Assembly (NCBI RefSeq): GCF_000003855.2
Contig: NW_003101672.1
Span: 756,292 to 820,291, forward strand
Direction: 5' to 3'
Origin: Blastomyces gilchristii SLH14081
Taxonomy: Eukaryota > Ascomycota > Eurotiomycetes > Onygenales > Ajellomycetaceae
Length of the DNA: 64,000 nucleotides
Under the pieces are notes generated by a model. That model was not told where the DNA came from. It made no database searches and saw only the letters and a program-made list of their open reading frames with translations. A program made the translations under genes and the position numbers. Shown here piece after piece: positions 36,194 to 49,472 of this stretch (its first letter is position 1; each line of letters starts with the position of its first letter).

Positions 36194-36451
36194 TGTAAGA
36201 ATAAGTGCTCGCAGGCGATTATTCAGGTGTTTGCAGCTTGGCGTGATATGTACTGTTAACTACTAGAAGTATTCACAGTAGAAAGATAAAATGTAGAGGT
36301 CAAATGTATAATAGCATTCAAGCTGAGTTATGAATAGTATTTGTGAACTCCAGTCTATATAGTTGTGTGTAGTCAAGGGCTGCTAGCTCTATTGATTATA
36401 TGAGAGATAGAAATAGAGATAAAGAATCTGTGAGAAGCAGGATTTCTTACA
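36194..36451 (-). repeat. 3' LTR of Gypsy A4 (258 bp)
   Basis: Outer (left) end intact (GCTCGCAGGCGATT, TTGGCGTG); inner (right) end converted (GAATCTGTGAGAAGCAGGA). Confidence 0.95.
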
Positions 36452-36775
36452 TACCTCCCCCTCTCTAAGGCTTCATCCGCGAAGCCTTTCACTGAGTGAC
36501 TTCATAGAATCAGCTCAGCACTGCAGTGATACTCACTAAAAATCCTTCATATCTATAAAAAACCTCAGTGAGGAAAAATCCCTTGTTATCACAAAGAGAA
36601 AAGAGTCTGTCACTTAGTTTCTTATTTCATAAGATTCTTTATGATCTACAGATTCTTCTCTGACTATCACACAGATTCATCTCACATCTTTCATACAGAA
36701 GAGTTTCAGTTGACTCTCAATCATTTTCATGAGATTCTTGTATAATCATCACACAGATTCATCTCTTGAGATATA
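36452..36775 (-). other. A4 3' non-coding region, part 1, with polypurine tract
   Basis: On the minus strand the purine tract AGAGAGGGGGAGGTA (36452-36466) abuts the LTR and is less mutated than in A2 or A3, as is AAGGCTTCATCCGCGAAGCC next to it, an imperfect hairpin. Cut by LINE-2 with TSD ACAGATTCATCTC (36763-36775, 43608-43620). Confidence 0.75.
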
Positions 36776-37611
36776 AATAACCAGTTTCTCTACATCCCAC
36801 TGGCAATATTTATATTATTATATAGAAACAGACTTATATTCTCTATAATATCAAGACCCTGAAGAGGGAAAGTCTTGGTAGAAGATATACAGTAGTGCAT
36901 ATCTTAGCAGTTTCTATCTCATTCTTCTGCAGCAGTTAATGCAAAAAAAAAGATTTTAGAAATAGTTTTTTACTTCTCTTAAAAAAGTAAGGTGTTTTTC
37001 TCTGGGTTTTACACAATATTCTTACAAAGAATTAAAAACAGAGTTGTTTTCTGTCATAATTTCATATTCTTTTAAGTAAGAATTACTTTTTCAGTGGCTG
37101 AAGAGCTTTCATTAATACTTAATTCTTTTTTACACTCTTTATTAACTGATTTGAGTTGCACACCTGTTGTGTGAGGAGAATTGGATAATTTAGAATAAAA
37201 TTGAATAGTTTTAATCAATTTCTCTTCAAAAAATTGATTTATTTTTTGTCAGTTTTTCTCTCAAAAACTGTCATATCATCTGATTTACTATCAATTGATA
37301 TCATACTTTTCCTCACTGTATCCCAAGAAAGAGATTGTAAAGATTTTATTGATTTATCTTAAAAATCAATTTTAGTTTATTAGATTCTCTTCAAAAATCT
37401 AACCTAGTTACTGAACTAGTGTGAAAAAAATCAGGTGTTTTATACACAAAAGTCTGCGATTCTTCTTTTGAAATAGTCTGACCAACTTTTCAATTGAAAA
37501 CAGACTTAGAAACCTCTTAATTGAAACAGTCTGACCAACTTTTCAATTCAAAAGAGTTTAATAAATATCTCAATTGAATTAGTCTGACCAACTTTTCATT
37601 GAGTAAGAACA

Positions 37612-39231
37612 ATGAGTTCAAAAGTACACTCAGTTGATGTGGAAAAAGATGCTTTCTCAAATGCTATTCCTGAGATTGAAATTCTGAAGAGAAGAAAGAA
37701 AGAAGAGATAGAGAAACAACAAGTTCTTGAAATACAGGAACTTGAAAAAGCAAGTAAAATTCTTGAAAAGCAGTGTCTGAGTGAGATGAATGAAGAAGTT
37801 CTGTTAATTCTTCATGCTCAGGCTAGACAACTACAGGAAGTGATCAAGTTCAAACTTGAAATTTCAAACACAGTTCAAAAAACTTTGAAAATTTCTAATA
37901 CAATCACTGACTCTTCAGTTTGCTCTTCTTTCTTTTCTACTTCTTCTTCTTCTCCTTCTTTGAATCAGAAGAAAACATATGCTCAAGCAGCTGAATCTGC
38001 TGCCTCTAAACCTGCTGTCTCTAAACCTGCTGTCTCAAAACCTGCTCAAAATCCTGAGAAAACTGAGAAGAATACTGCTCATGCCTCTATTCATAGAAAA
38101 GTAGAAAAGAAAATGCAAAAAGAGAAAAACTTTCAAATCTTCAGAAATAGAAGACTTATTCTCAAAGTCTCAAATCAGGACATTCTGCAAAGAAACAAGC
38201 TAAACTCAAATCTCATTTTCAGAATCAGAAATGAAATTAATCAGCAGTTCTTTTCTCAGTTGATGACTGATATTGAAGTTCAAAAACCAGTTATAGCTTC
38301 AATTGAATCATCATTCTTTGAAAACTTCATCATTCTGACTACAATGCCTGAATTCAGTGCTGAATTTCTTATTCAGAATGAGAATCTCTGAAAGTCAGCA
38401 GTAGAATCTTTGTTAAACACAACAATTCTATCTGAAAGAGATGAAAAGTGAGACAAATTCATTCTTCATAATATTTCAGTTGAAATTTTTAACTGTGAAG
38501 AAGGAATGCTACTTCTCAAAAATGAATTAGAAGAATACAACTCTATTCAACTGAGAAAGAAGTCTGTATGACTAAATTCAATTGAGTTCAGACAAAGCAG
38601 GAGAAATGTCTCTGTTCTAGTATATATAAAAACACTTGAACAGTCAAAGATCTCTGAAGTAAGAGTAGCAGGTTTGAAAATGAGAGTTCATAAATACAAA
38701 GACTCAAGAATGAACCTCAAAGCTCAAACACAGTGTTCAAACTGTCAAAGATATGAACACTTTGCAATCTCATATTTTAGAGACTCAAAATGTGCATTCT
38801 GTGCCAGAGATTACAAAACTAGTGAGCATAAATGTGAAACATGCTCAAAAAGAGGTGAAATTTGTCAATATACTCTGCTTAAGTGCTCTAATTGCAAAGA
38901 AAAACATACATCTAGCTCAAAAGAATGTATGTTTACTTCTAGAACTCAAAAGAACTGGAGAAAAGATGAAGCTCAAAGTCAATCTAGAACTGAAGAGAAG
39001 AGTCAAGCCAGTAAACTCATAACTGCAAGCTCAAAAAGAAGAAACTCTCAACTATCTAAGTCTTCAAACTCCAACTCTTCAGCTAAATGTAAACAGAACT
39101 TGAATCCTCAAACTTCTGTTAAGATTAGAGAATTGAGAAATGACTCTGATGATAAACTAGATATAATACAAGCAGTTGAGATTTCTACTTTTCAGAACAG
39201 TTATAATCTACTATCTGATGATAGTGATTAG
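37612..39231 (+). pseudogene. LINE-2 ORF1 (gag-like, CCHC zinc knuckles)
   Basis: 540-codon frame, ATG 37612 to TAG 39229-39231. It has exactly three internal stops, all TGA at positions that should be Trp (38389-38391, then in DEK-W-DKF and KSV-W-LNS), and LINE-1 has TGA at the same three. Coiled coil near residues 15-65, a Ser/Pro-rich linker with three AVSKPA-type repeats (about residues 125-150), and the cysteine array near residues 360-445 (CSNCQRYEH, CAFCARDYKTSEHKCETC, CSNCKEKHTSSSKEC). A Ser/Asn-rich tail ends LLSDDSD. Expected role: LINE RNA chaperone. Confidence 0.9.
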
Positions 39232-39254
39232 ATTCTACTCTACTCTCTTTTAGT

Positions 39255-42200
39255 ATGAATATACAACAAAAACAATAAAAAAAGTTTAAAAACTCTTCAA
39301 AAATCACATTTATTCAAAATAATATGGATAGAAACTCAAATTGTATTTATTCTTGTCTTCAAATTGCATTTGAATAAAAAGTTGATTTTATACTGCTTCA
39401 GGAGCTGAATTTTCATGCTGAGCAAAAATATGTTATTTCTCATTCAAGCTACTACTGCTTTTTACCTCAAAAGTCTGAGATAAAGTCAAGAGTAGTGATC
39501 TATGAAAGAAAGAGATCAAGATATCAATTTAATCTAAGATTTGATATCATGTCTGACCCTGATATTCTGGTGAGTGATATTATAGATAAAGAAAATGAGT
39601 TTGATACTATACAGCTCATAAATATCTATAATGAAAAGTCATTGAAGAAAAATAACAATATCTGAACAATTGATAGAGAATTTCTGAACATAACTTTATC
39701 AAGAAACTCTATAATTGCAGGAGATTTCAATGCACATCATCTCTGATGAAATTCAGAATGCAAGAGAGCAGTGAGAGCTGATAATCTGATTGAATGAACC
39801 TTTGAGCATTTAATAGATTTGGTTAATAAGTCTGATCAATAAACATTCTTTAGAAAAGGTATGAAACAGAAGTCTATTATAGATCTAATCTTCATGTCAC
39901 AAAATCTAATGAAAAGAAGACTTGTAAACTGGTTTATTGATTCAAATGAGACATCAGAATCAGGTCATGAGATTATTCAATTTGATATTGAACTGAGTGA
40001 AAAATAAATGAGTGAAAATCCTCTTCTCTCTAATCAGTATAACTTTGAAAAAGCTGATTGAAAAGCAGTTGAAGAAAGTATAAAACTGCTAAAATCTGAA
40101 AGACAGAATGAGCTATATTGAAATTCTGGTCAAGATATCTCAAATGAAATGCTTGAGAATAGAGTGAAGCTTATTACATCTATTATTCTAACAAGTGTTA
40201 GAGATAATATTTCAAAAAGAAAATCTTCTGAGTATTCAAAATCTTAATGAAATGAGAATATCTCATCTAAAAGGAAAGAATTAGCTACTGCTAGAAGAGA
40301 TTGAAAAAATGATGTAATATCTGATGAAGAGTTCAAAGCTGTCAGAAATGAATATTTTTCAGATATCAAAAGAGCTAAAACAGACTGCTGGAATAAATTT
40401 CTTGAAGAAGCATAAGAAAAGGAAATTTTTAAAGCTTTTAACTATACTAAAACAAGAAGTGTAGCAAAACTTCCAGCCTTAGAATATGAGTTTCAGAATG
40501 AATCATATACAGCAAACTCTTTTGAGGAAAAATGTCAAGCTTTCATGAGAATTCTCTTTCAGAACTCATCAGACTCAGATTCAGATTCAGAGAAAGAGAA
40601 TATATCACTTCTCAACTACATTGATGAAAATGACTGGGAATAGTCTGATCTTACACAAGATGAATTAGAGTTAGCTATCTTCTCAAGTTCTGTTAAAACT
40701 GCTGCAGGTCCTGATTCAATTAATCACTTGATTATTCAAAATACATATTTCTACTTAAAGAATGAATATTTTGAGCTCTTTTTCAATCTCTTGAAAAATG
40801 AATATCATTCTGAATGCTGGAGAGAAGCCACTGAAGTGATTCTTGTAAAATCTAATAGAAAAACTTCAATTTCTAAGTCATATAGAGTAATATCTCTATT
40901 GAACTGTTTAGAAAAGGTTTTAGAAAAGATAATAGCTACTCAACTATCTTTTATAAGCTCTATAGATGATTCTCTTTTATTCAGTGAACAAATGAGAGAT
41001 AGAAAACAGTGTTCTGTAATTGACACTGTTCTCTCAGTTATTCATGATATTCAAATAGCAAAGCATGAGAGTCTGGTCTCAACTGCAGTTTTTATTGATA
41101 TAAAGAAAGCATTTGATCATGTTTCAAAGTCAAAGTTAATTCAGACATTGAAGATATTAAAACTGCCACTTTCTCTAATAAAATGAGTCAACTGTTTTAT
41201 GTCTAAAAGAATTATACAACTCTTCTTTGATGGAATGAAACAAGACAAGACTGAGATAAAAATAGGAGTATCACAGAGATCTTCAATCTCACTTATTTTA
41301 TTTACAATATACACTGCATATCTATTCAAAAATAGAAATATGAGAATAGTGCAATCTCTGAGTTATATGAATGATATTAGTCTAGTCTACAGCTTAAAAA
41401 CTATCAAAGAGAATTTGAAAGTAATTGAAGAAGCTGTAAAGAAAATCTTTGTTAGAGCAGATATTAATCAAATTCAATTTGATATGAATAAAACTGAGTT
41501 AATTCATTTCTTTTCTAGACTCAATGAGAAAGAATTATCTCTAACTCTTTTAAATAAAGAGATTAAACCCAGTGTAAATGTCAAATGATTAGGAGTATGG
41601 TTAAACTCCAAGTTGAATTTTAAATATCATATTCAACAAAGAACTGTCAAGGCAGAAAGACTATTGAACAACATAATCAGACTATCAAATACAGAGAGAG
41701 ATCTATTCTTCCAGGCTATGAGACAGTTATATATAGCCTGTATTACATCAGTAGCTGATTATGAAGTTCAAGTTTGATGAAATAATCAAGGGAATTTCAC
41801 TGAACTCTTTCAAAGTCTGCAAAACAGAGCCTTGAGAAGAATTCTGAAAGCATTCAAATCATCTTCTATTAAAGCAATGAAAATTGAAGCTTCAATTCCT
41901 TCTTCTGCTATTAGATTTAAAAAGGCCTGTATGAACTATGCTCTGAGAGTTGTAAAGATGAGCTCAAATCATATAATCAGAGAAAGAGTCTCTTCTTCAT
42001 TTCCATTAATTAACTCTGGAAATGAACTGGATTGAAATAGATTTCTTGATTGAAATGAAAATAATTCTTCAAAGAAAATGCCTTCTCAACTGTACAGACT
42101 ATGCTCTCTGATTAAAAATCAATTTTCTTCTTTAAATGTTGAAAAAGTTGATCATGAGAAGTTATCTCTCTGGAGAGAAAAGCTTGAATCTCTTATAGAC

Positions 42201-43217
42201 TTACAAATAAGTGAACTATCAAAAGAGAAAGAATATGAACAGCATTTGAAGAGAATTTCTACAATCAATATAAAAGACTCTATTCTGATTTATTCAGATG
42301 GCTCAAAAAATGAGAACTTGAATAGATTAGGCACAGGCATTGCTTATACTGAAGATAATATTAATTTTATCTCAGATTTCTGAAATCTAGGCTCTGAATG
42401 TGAAGTCTTTGATGCTGAACTATTTGTAATAGTGAAAGCTTTCAAACTCATTGAAATAAAATCTTATAAAAGAGAAAATTGTTTGAAAGAGATATGAATA
42501 TTCTCTGATAGTCAAGCTGCTTTAAAAAGACTTAGAAATAGTCAGATTCATAATAATCAAATGAATCTTGAACTGATCTTAAACTCTGTTTTGAAAATTC
42601 AAAAGAGAAGAATATCAAAGCTGATAATTCATCTACACTGAGTTCCTGCTCACATGAATATTCATGATAATGAATTGACTGATTCAGCTGTAAAAAAGGG
42701 TGCAGAATTAAGCAGATCTATTCAAAAAATTATGTTCTGATCTTTTATAAAGAGAAAAATAAAAGAATCTTGTTTAGACAAGTGAAATGAAAGCTGGCAG
42801 AAACAAAAGAAGAGTATACATTATTCAAGATTTGAAACAAAACCCAAGTGAAAATCTTGTTCAATTAAATGTAAAAAGAAAATATTCTCATCTATAATAC
42901 AGCTGAAACTAGGACATGGCTATTTCAAATCTTATATACAAAGATTTGATGATAGATTTGACTCAATAGAATGCTCATTCTGCAATACAAATGAGAATCC
43001 TGAGTATATTGTAATGCACTGTGCATTATACAATAGTCTCAGAGCCAGATTGAAAGAGAAGTATGATTTAAATCAATTAATTATGAGATTCTTATTCTCA
43101 ACTGAGACAGGAATTAAATACTTAATAGACTTTCTATCAGAAACTCAAGCAGCTACAAGAAAATGACTAAATTCAGAATTATCTGAGTATGAAGAGAAGG
43201 AAATTAATCAGATATAG
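39255..43217 (+). pseudogene. LINE-2 ORF2: endonuclease, reverse transcriptase, RNase H
   Basis: ATG 39255 to TAG 43215-43217, 1321 codons, no net frameshift, many TGA and a few TAA. Endonuclease: VDFILLQELNF near 39390 and GDFNAHH near 39720. RT: SYRVISLLNC, FIDIKKAFDHV (about 41092), and the catalytic box YMND at 41364-41375, where YxDD is expected (first Asp to Asn). RNase H: IYSDGSKNENL (about 42290), DAELFVIVKAF, SDSQAALKRLRNSQ (about 42505) and VPAHMNIHDNELTD. C-terminal finger CSFCNTNENPEYIVMHC (about 42975-43025). It starts 23 bp after the ORF1 stop in another frame, suggesting reinitiation. Would perform target-primed reverse transcription. Confidence 0.93.
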
Positions 43218-43607
43218 TCTGTTAAAACAGCTATACACTCTCTTTTAATAATTTGTTTTGTTATAGTCTCTCTTTACTTTATCTTTTTCTTTATATTTTT
43301 CTTTCAATTTCTTTCTATCTATTTATTTAATGTGTCTATCTTTGAGACTGTGTTCTTTTTCTCTTTTCTTTTGTCATGATATTGTCAAATGGTTTCAAAG
43401 TATCAAAAGATGTTAAAACACTGCAATTTGTAAACAGTTTTTGTATTCTGAGCTGAAATTTTCTGATTTTGCATCTCTGAAATTGATGAATGTATAATAG
43501 TTAACTTTACAGACATAGAAAAAACTCTGAGAACTAAAGTTCTCAGATAGATGTCATAGTCTCTGACTGCATACATCTATAATTGAAGAATAATAATAAT
43601 AATAATA
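43218..43607 (+). other. LINE-2 3' UTR and AAT tail
   Basis: 390 bp, colinear with 16710-17094. Ends in about seven AAT units; the 13-bp TSD follows. No ORF. Confidence 0.85.
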
Positions 43608-44065
43608 ACAGATTCATCTCACAGATGAATCACTCTCTGTGAGATCATCTTCATTAAAGAGAAACATTCATGAGTTAATCTTTCACTCATTCTCACAAAT
43701 TGTTGTTCTTTGACACTGTAGAATTGTGAGGAATTTTTCATTCTTTCATTAACTCTGTAGAATTGTAGAATCAAGATGTCTACAGCCTGCAATCACTCTT
43801 TATAGTCATATAGAAAGATTCAGGCCTGTGATTCACAATCACTCTTGTTTACTAGAGTGATCTGACTGTTTCACAGAATCACTCACAGTGCAAGCAAACC
43901 TCTCTAGAGTAGTATAAATATCTCAGATCTGTTCATGAAATCTCATCTTCTTTTCTCTTTTTCTGTAACAGCTCTCATTCTTACAAACTGTGAGTATTCT
44001 TATTCATCTGTGAAGTATTTTCACTCAGATGATAGAGAGAGAGTGTTTCTGACAATATCTGTATA

Positions 44066-44470
44066 TTGATTCAAGAACTTCTCAAGAATAAAAATTTTTT
44101 CAATTTCAATATCTTTATAAACAATGTCTGACTGCTGCTGAGCTTCTTATGAGTGTCTCTGTAACTTCTCTGATTGCTTTTTACTGACTGATGAAGCAGA
44201 GATGCTGCTGCTCACAACTGCATCTTCATCTCTCTCAGTCTCATCACTGCACCTGATCTTCAGGCCAGCAGCTCATCTCATTTCTTTCTCAGATCAGTCT
44301 CTGACTTCAAGCAGTGTAGTTTCTCTCTTTACTGTAAGTCTTCTTATAAGTAATTTCTTACAGACTCTAGCTGACAGTTCTTGTGAAGCTCTCAATATTA
44401 TCAGTGTCTTCTGCAGTTTCACAGATCTACAATCACTTCTCTTCTGCCTGCACAATCTCTGATCAGATAT
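44066..44470 (-). pseudogene. Downstream ORF of family A (copy A4)
   Basis: Same gene as 26407-26811 and 6766-7170, with start ATA at 44468-44470. The charged helix is recognisable, with several stops. The opposite strand is open from 44202 to 44462, but this reflects the codon pattern of the sense frame. A4 therefore adds a third copy of this otherwise unassigned gene. Confidence 0.45.
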
Positions 44471-45128
44471 ATGTAAATATGTCTAGATTCTCTATCAATG
44501 ATTCTCACACTGCAGCGCATTTTCACAATCTCATTGTCAATGAGAGATAAGTCTCTGAGTATCTGTAAAATTCAGGTAATCAAGACAATGTGAATGTTAT
44601 AAATTTGTGACAGAAGTTAGTCTGAGCAGATAAGCTCTCTCTCTGTGTCTCAATTGTTTCCAGGCTGAATACTTCAGTATAACTGAGAAAGCAGACACAG
44701 CTTCATGAGAGATATCTAATCACACATACAGATAATCAGTTTTCAAGACTCTGCTGCAACTATACACACTCTGATATCTGACTTCTCTGAAGTCTGTGCA
44801 TTTCTAGCAGTCTTCATATCAAATACAACAATTGTCTGTATCACAGATATAATACTCTCTACTTCTTTAAAGAAAGAAATTAATAGTTATGAGAGAATTA
44901 AGTGTCATGAGTGTTGAGAATATAAGTTTGAGTTTTCTTTATTTTTTCTTTGTTGATCTTCAAATTGTGTTTACAGCCCTGTTTATTTTCTTGTTTTTTA
45001 ACTTAATAAGAATATAATTTCTTCTTTTCTTATATATACTGCAGACTGTTCATCTCAGTAGAAACTCATCATCTTATAGACTAGAGTTTGTAAATAACAG
45101 TATTAATATCTTTATCACAATCAGATTC

Positions 45129-48100
45129 TTAGTGAAGACTGTGTTATTCTGACTTATCAGAATTTACAGTATGAAAGTCATGTCTCAGCTTCTACAGATG
45201 TCTTATTTATTCAGATGATTCTCAAGTGAACTTATTCATCTTATCAGAATATTCTTATCACTGAATCTTGAATCAGAGCTTGTAATCTTGCTTCTCTGAG
45301 TTAACAATCTCTTTAATCTGATATTCTCTTTCACTCTCTAATGCTTTATGAACAGAGTGATGAGTCACAGAATTCTCTTCTAAGAATTTCTTATATTCAC
45401 AGAGCAAAGAGATATGAAAAACATTATATATCTGCAATTCAGATAATAGTTTCAATCTGTAGAACTGTGAGCTAACTTTCTTTATAATCTTATAAGACTC
45501 TATCTGCAAGAGATTCAGCTTCTTACTAGATCTTCACATAATGATGTTTTCTAGACTCAGTCAGACTCTATCATCTTTCTTGAAACTCTTTATAATATGC
45601 TTGAAGTCATAGTATCTCTTCTGATACTCTTGAGTCTTTCTCAAGAATTTATAAGCTTTCTTCTGAATCTTCTGAATTCTCTCAACTCATTCACAGATAT
45701 TATCACACTCTATAGTATACTCTCACAGGTTTATCAAGATCATCTGTAAATGAGTCTCAGTGAGCATCTCAAAGAAGGTTTTATCTATACTGATATACTT
45801 TGAGTTGTTATATATAAACTCTGTAAGTGATAATTAATGTATTCAGTCATTCTGATTGTAATTGACAAAGTACTATAGATACTGTTTTAATATACTTATC
45901 AGACATTCTGTCTGATCATCTATCTATTGATAAAAAGCTATGCTTAGATCTTATAAGATCTTCAGTATAGTTATCAGATCAGATCAGAATTCTTCTGTAA
46001 AGATTGATTCTCTGTCTGAGATAATGTTTGCAGACAATTCATGCAACTGAATCATATCACAGATGAAGATATAAGTCAAATTCTTTGACTTCAAGTTCTT
46101 ATGAGTGAGTATAAAGTATGTTATCTTAATGAAGTAATTTACTATTATCAGCACACTGTCAAAGCAGATATTATATATGTTCTTGCTTTCAGAGAGACTT
46201 ATAAGAACATTCATTTCTAGCTATTTTCAAGATTTCTGCAGAATAAGTAGAGAAGTAAGTTCTTCATATAATCTGAATCACACTATCTATGAACTCTGAC
46301 AAACAGTATAAAAATTCACTATCTTCTTCACAAGTTCTCATATCTTCAGTCAGAAGTATTTTCTTATAAGCAACTCATGAGTTCTAGTGTCTGTAAAATA
46401 ACTCACTAGAGAAGAGTCATAATACCTTTTAATAAGTTCTATATATAGAAACTTATTCATAGATATATAAATTCAGTTCTCTCTTTGTAAGAGACTATTT
46501 AAGTTTCTTCAATTCTTTATTTCTGCAGAATTAATCTCTGTTATAAGCAGTTTCTGAATATACTGAGTATATTCATTCTTCAGTTGTAGTTCAGACAATC
46601 TGAATAGAAGATCTTATGAAGACTTATACTCTGTTTTCTTTTACATCAGATCTTTCATAATGCTTCTCAAAGCCTGCAAATCTTTCAGATTATAGATACT
46701 CTCTTCAAGAATTCTTATAAAGATTCTCAGAGTGTTGACTCTCAGTGTTATAGAGAGTAATTATACAGACTTCTTCTCTCTCTTCTCTCTCTTCTCTCAC
46801 AGAGAATTGAGAGACTCTTCAGTCAATCTCTTCACAACACTTAGTTTGAGTATCTTATAAAGCTTTTCTATCTTCTCTAGTCTCTCTGTATCTATTATTC
46901 TGATCTTCTTAACATAGTCTGATCTATGAGAGAGTCTGTCTACTGAGTTCTTAATTCTCTTGATATATTCTATCTTGAATCAGAACTCACTCAGTCTCTA
47001 AGCTCAGTAAACCTGTTATTATAAGAGTTTCTTAATTGAAGTAAACTATTATAAGCTGTCATGATCAGTTCTAACAGTAATCACTATTATAAGACTCTTA
47101 AAGTAGTGATATCAGTGATGAAAGAATTTCACTATTATGAGAAGCTTCTGATTATGAATGTTATAGTTGATCTCTGTAAGTTGTATCTTTCATAAGAAAA
47201 AGATCACTGAAACTCAGTTCTTATTTAACTGTAGTTACAAGACTATTTCTGAAATTGTAAAGAAGAAGATATCTGTCTTCAATCTAGTTAAGAGTAAGAG
47301 ATCAAAGTGAAACAGCATCACTATATCTGTAAATATCTGTTTCAATCTTGTAAAGACTCTGTAAGCTTCTGAAATAAGAAAGTTCTTACAGTTCTCTCTT
47401 CTTAATAATCTTTTCATTCTTCATTTACAGAATAACTTCTTCTTATTTTCATTCTTCAGCATGTCTGTAAGAATCAAGAAGATTCTCATGAATACAAAGA
47501 TAAACTATCTATAGAAATTTATAAAGCTCAGAAAGATCTGAATCTCATGAATACTAGTTAACTTCAGTCATAATAGAATAGTCTCAATCTGTAAAGATTT
47601 CATCTGAATATCATTTATAATAATTACATATTCTAGAAAATTAATTCAGCAGATACTGAAGTTGTACTTTGTAAGCTTAATATACAGTTCTGTCTCATCT
47701 AAGATCTTCAACATACTTCACATATACTCAGTGTATTCTTTCTTCTTTACAGAGTACATCATCATATTATTCAGATATATTATCACAAAGATATTCAGAT
47801 ATATATGAAGTGTTTTATTGATAAAAGACTGAAATGCTGTGAGAATATTAGTCAGATTAAAAGACATCACTAGATATTCAAATAATTTCAGTGCAGTTCT
47901 AAAGACAGTCTTTCATTTATTTTCAGACTGTATTCACAGCTGTGTATATATATTAATTACATTCAGTTATATGAATATGACAGCTCTCATAAGACAGTTG
48001 ATTACATTCTCAATCAGAGACAGAGAATAGCAGCTCTTTATTATCTTGAAGTTCAGATCACAGTAGTCTATATATAATCTGAGATCTTTATTCTTCTTCT

Positions 48101-49274
48101 TTACAAATATCACAGAGACTTCTGCAGAGACCTGTGAAGATCAGATAAAATCATTCTTCAGATTCTTCTTCACATAGATCTGCAAGACCTCTGTCTTATA
48201 ATAAGAGAGCTTATAGATTAATTCTCAGAAGAATTTCTACTCTTCTATTAAATCTATTATCAGATTCTTCTTACAATGAGAAGAAAGCTCAGCTGTCTTT
48301 ACTGAGCTGAATATCTCTGTGAGATCTCAGTATTTCTCTGATATCTGAAGCTCAGTTTTCATGACTGTGAGATTCTCAGACACTTATAAAGTTATTATAT
48401 AGATGAGCTTATCTTCTCTAATCAACTCTGTAGTATCAACTACTTCTATCTTTATAAGTGAGTCTGTCAACACTGATCAGAAGTATAAACCTGACTCATA
48501 GATAGCTATGTACAGATTATGTCTTTAAAGTTATACAAGTCTTAAGTATATATTATCTGCAATATTCATGATAATCACAGTTTCTGCAAATCTTCTCCAG
48601 ATTTTAGAGAGATCTTGCAATTCAAAGATAACTCTTATAAGTCTCTCAGTTCTCAGATCTGAGTTCTCATACTCTGCTTATTATAAGAGCAGATTCTCAG
48701 TCTTCATCTTTCAGCTTATTCACTTCACAAGCTTTAGAGACATCACAGTGACCTGAGATTCTAAGTTCATCAATACTTTTCATACTTGTGAGATAGTAGT
48801 ACTGTGATACAGTCTCTCTCTGTAAGTAAGCATTTTCATCAGAGAAGTAACAGATTCAGATATCAGCTTTAAGACTTTTAAGAAGGCTGTTACTGACTCT
48901 GTCTGTGACTCTTCAAATTCCTATTTTAATTTATTCAGACAGTTTGTGTAAAGATATTCTGATTTAGAACAGATAAAGCAGAGTCTCTTTTTCTTAATCT
49001 CTCTGTTATATACTCTGTTTACAGAAGCTTATGAAGCTCTCTCTTTCTGCTCAGCAGTCAGATATGAATCTCTCTGTATCTTATCATCTTTTTCTAACAA
49101 ATCTGTTCTCTGTTATTCTGGCTCTCACAGAGTCAGTCAGTGATTCACTCTTCACAGGTCTGTGACTCTCACAGTGATCTGTAAGTAGTGAATGAGAGTC
49201 ATCAGTTTCTTCAGAGCTAAGAACTTAGAGTCTTGCTCAATGAGCTTGTTCTGCATGTCTTTATTCAGTCTCTT
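45129..49274 (-). pseudogene. Gypsy A4 gag-pol, 3' part (late gag to chromodomain)
   Basis: 4146 nt from the Gypsy C insertion in gag to TAA 45129-45131. Carries knuckle, protease, RT (YLNN at 47766-47777), RNase H, integrase (NIISDRESIFTEEF near 45985) and chromodomain (EYQIKEIVNSEK near 45300-45330). Stops are chiefly TGA. Together with 57616-58347 it gives the full 4878-nt frame. Confidence 0.93.
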
Positions 49275-49458
49275 TGTGATTCAAAGGTTGCTTAAGCCAG
49301 CGTACGATTACAGGCGTACGCTGGCTTCTTATATATTGTAATATTGTACACTAATTTAATTAGCAGCTGCTATGGCCCCTTTACACTTGTACATGTATGC
49401 TAGTAGTTCGGAAGCGGCCGCGGTATTATCTGATGATTGTATGTTCTTCTGAATCACA
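49275..49458 (-). repeat. 3' LTR of Gypsy C (184 bp) with 13-bp hairpin
   Basis: TGTGATTC...GAATCACA ends. The outer left half is intact and contains a perfect 13-bp hairpin, AAGCCAGCGTACG (49294-49306) and its inverse (49315-49327), with an 8-base loop. The inner right half is converted (CTGATGATTGTATG), although the central GCGGCCGCGG persists. Confidence 0.95.
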
Positions 49459-49472
49459 TTCTCTCCCATCAG
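49459..49472 (-). promoter_or_regulatory. Polypurine tract of Gypsy C
   Basis: On the minus strand TGATGGGAGAGAA lies immediately 5' of the 3' LTR, confirming the element's minus orientation. Confidence 0.65.

Larger units (their letters stand above)
36776..43607 (+). mobile_element. LINE-2: 5'-truncated, otherwise complete Tad1-like LINE
   Basis: 6832 bp flanked by a 13-bp duplication ACAGATTCATCTC. It begins at the point equivalent to 3072 of LINE-1, so about 830 bp of leader are missing, as usual for incomplete reverse transcription. Both ORFs span their full length with only point-mutation stops. It ends in an (AAT)n tract slightly longer than that of LINE-1. It serves as the uninterrupted reference for the A2 insertion site and the N gap. 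Confidence 0.95.

Noticed and set aside
37612..43217. TGA read as tryptophan (changed genetic code), since shared TGA codons fall at Trp positions in several copies
   Set aside because: Some Trp codons are still TGG (CWREA, LSLWREK, ESWQKQ), TAA/TAG stops also occur, catalytic residues are lost, and LTR pairs prove the same G-to-A change happened independently after each insertion.
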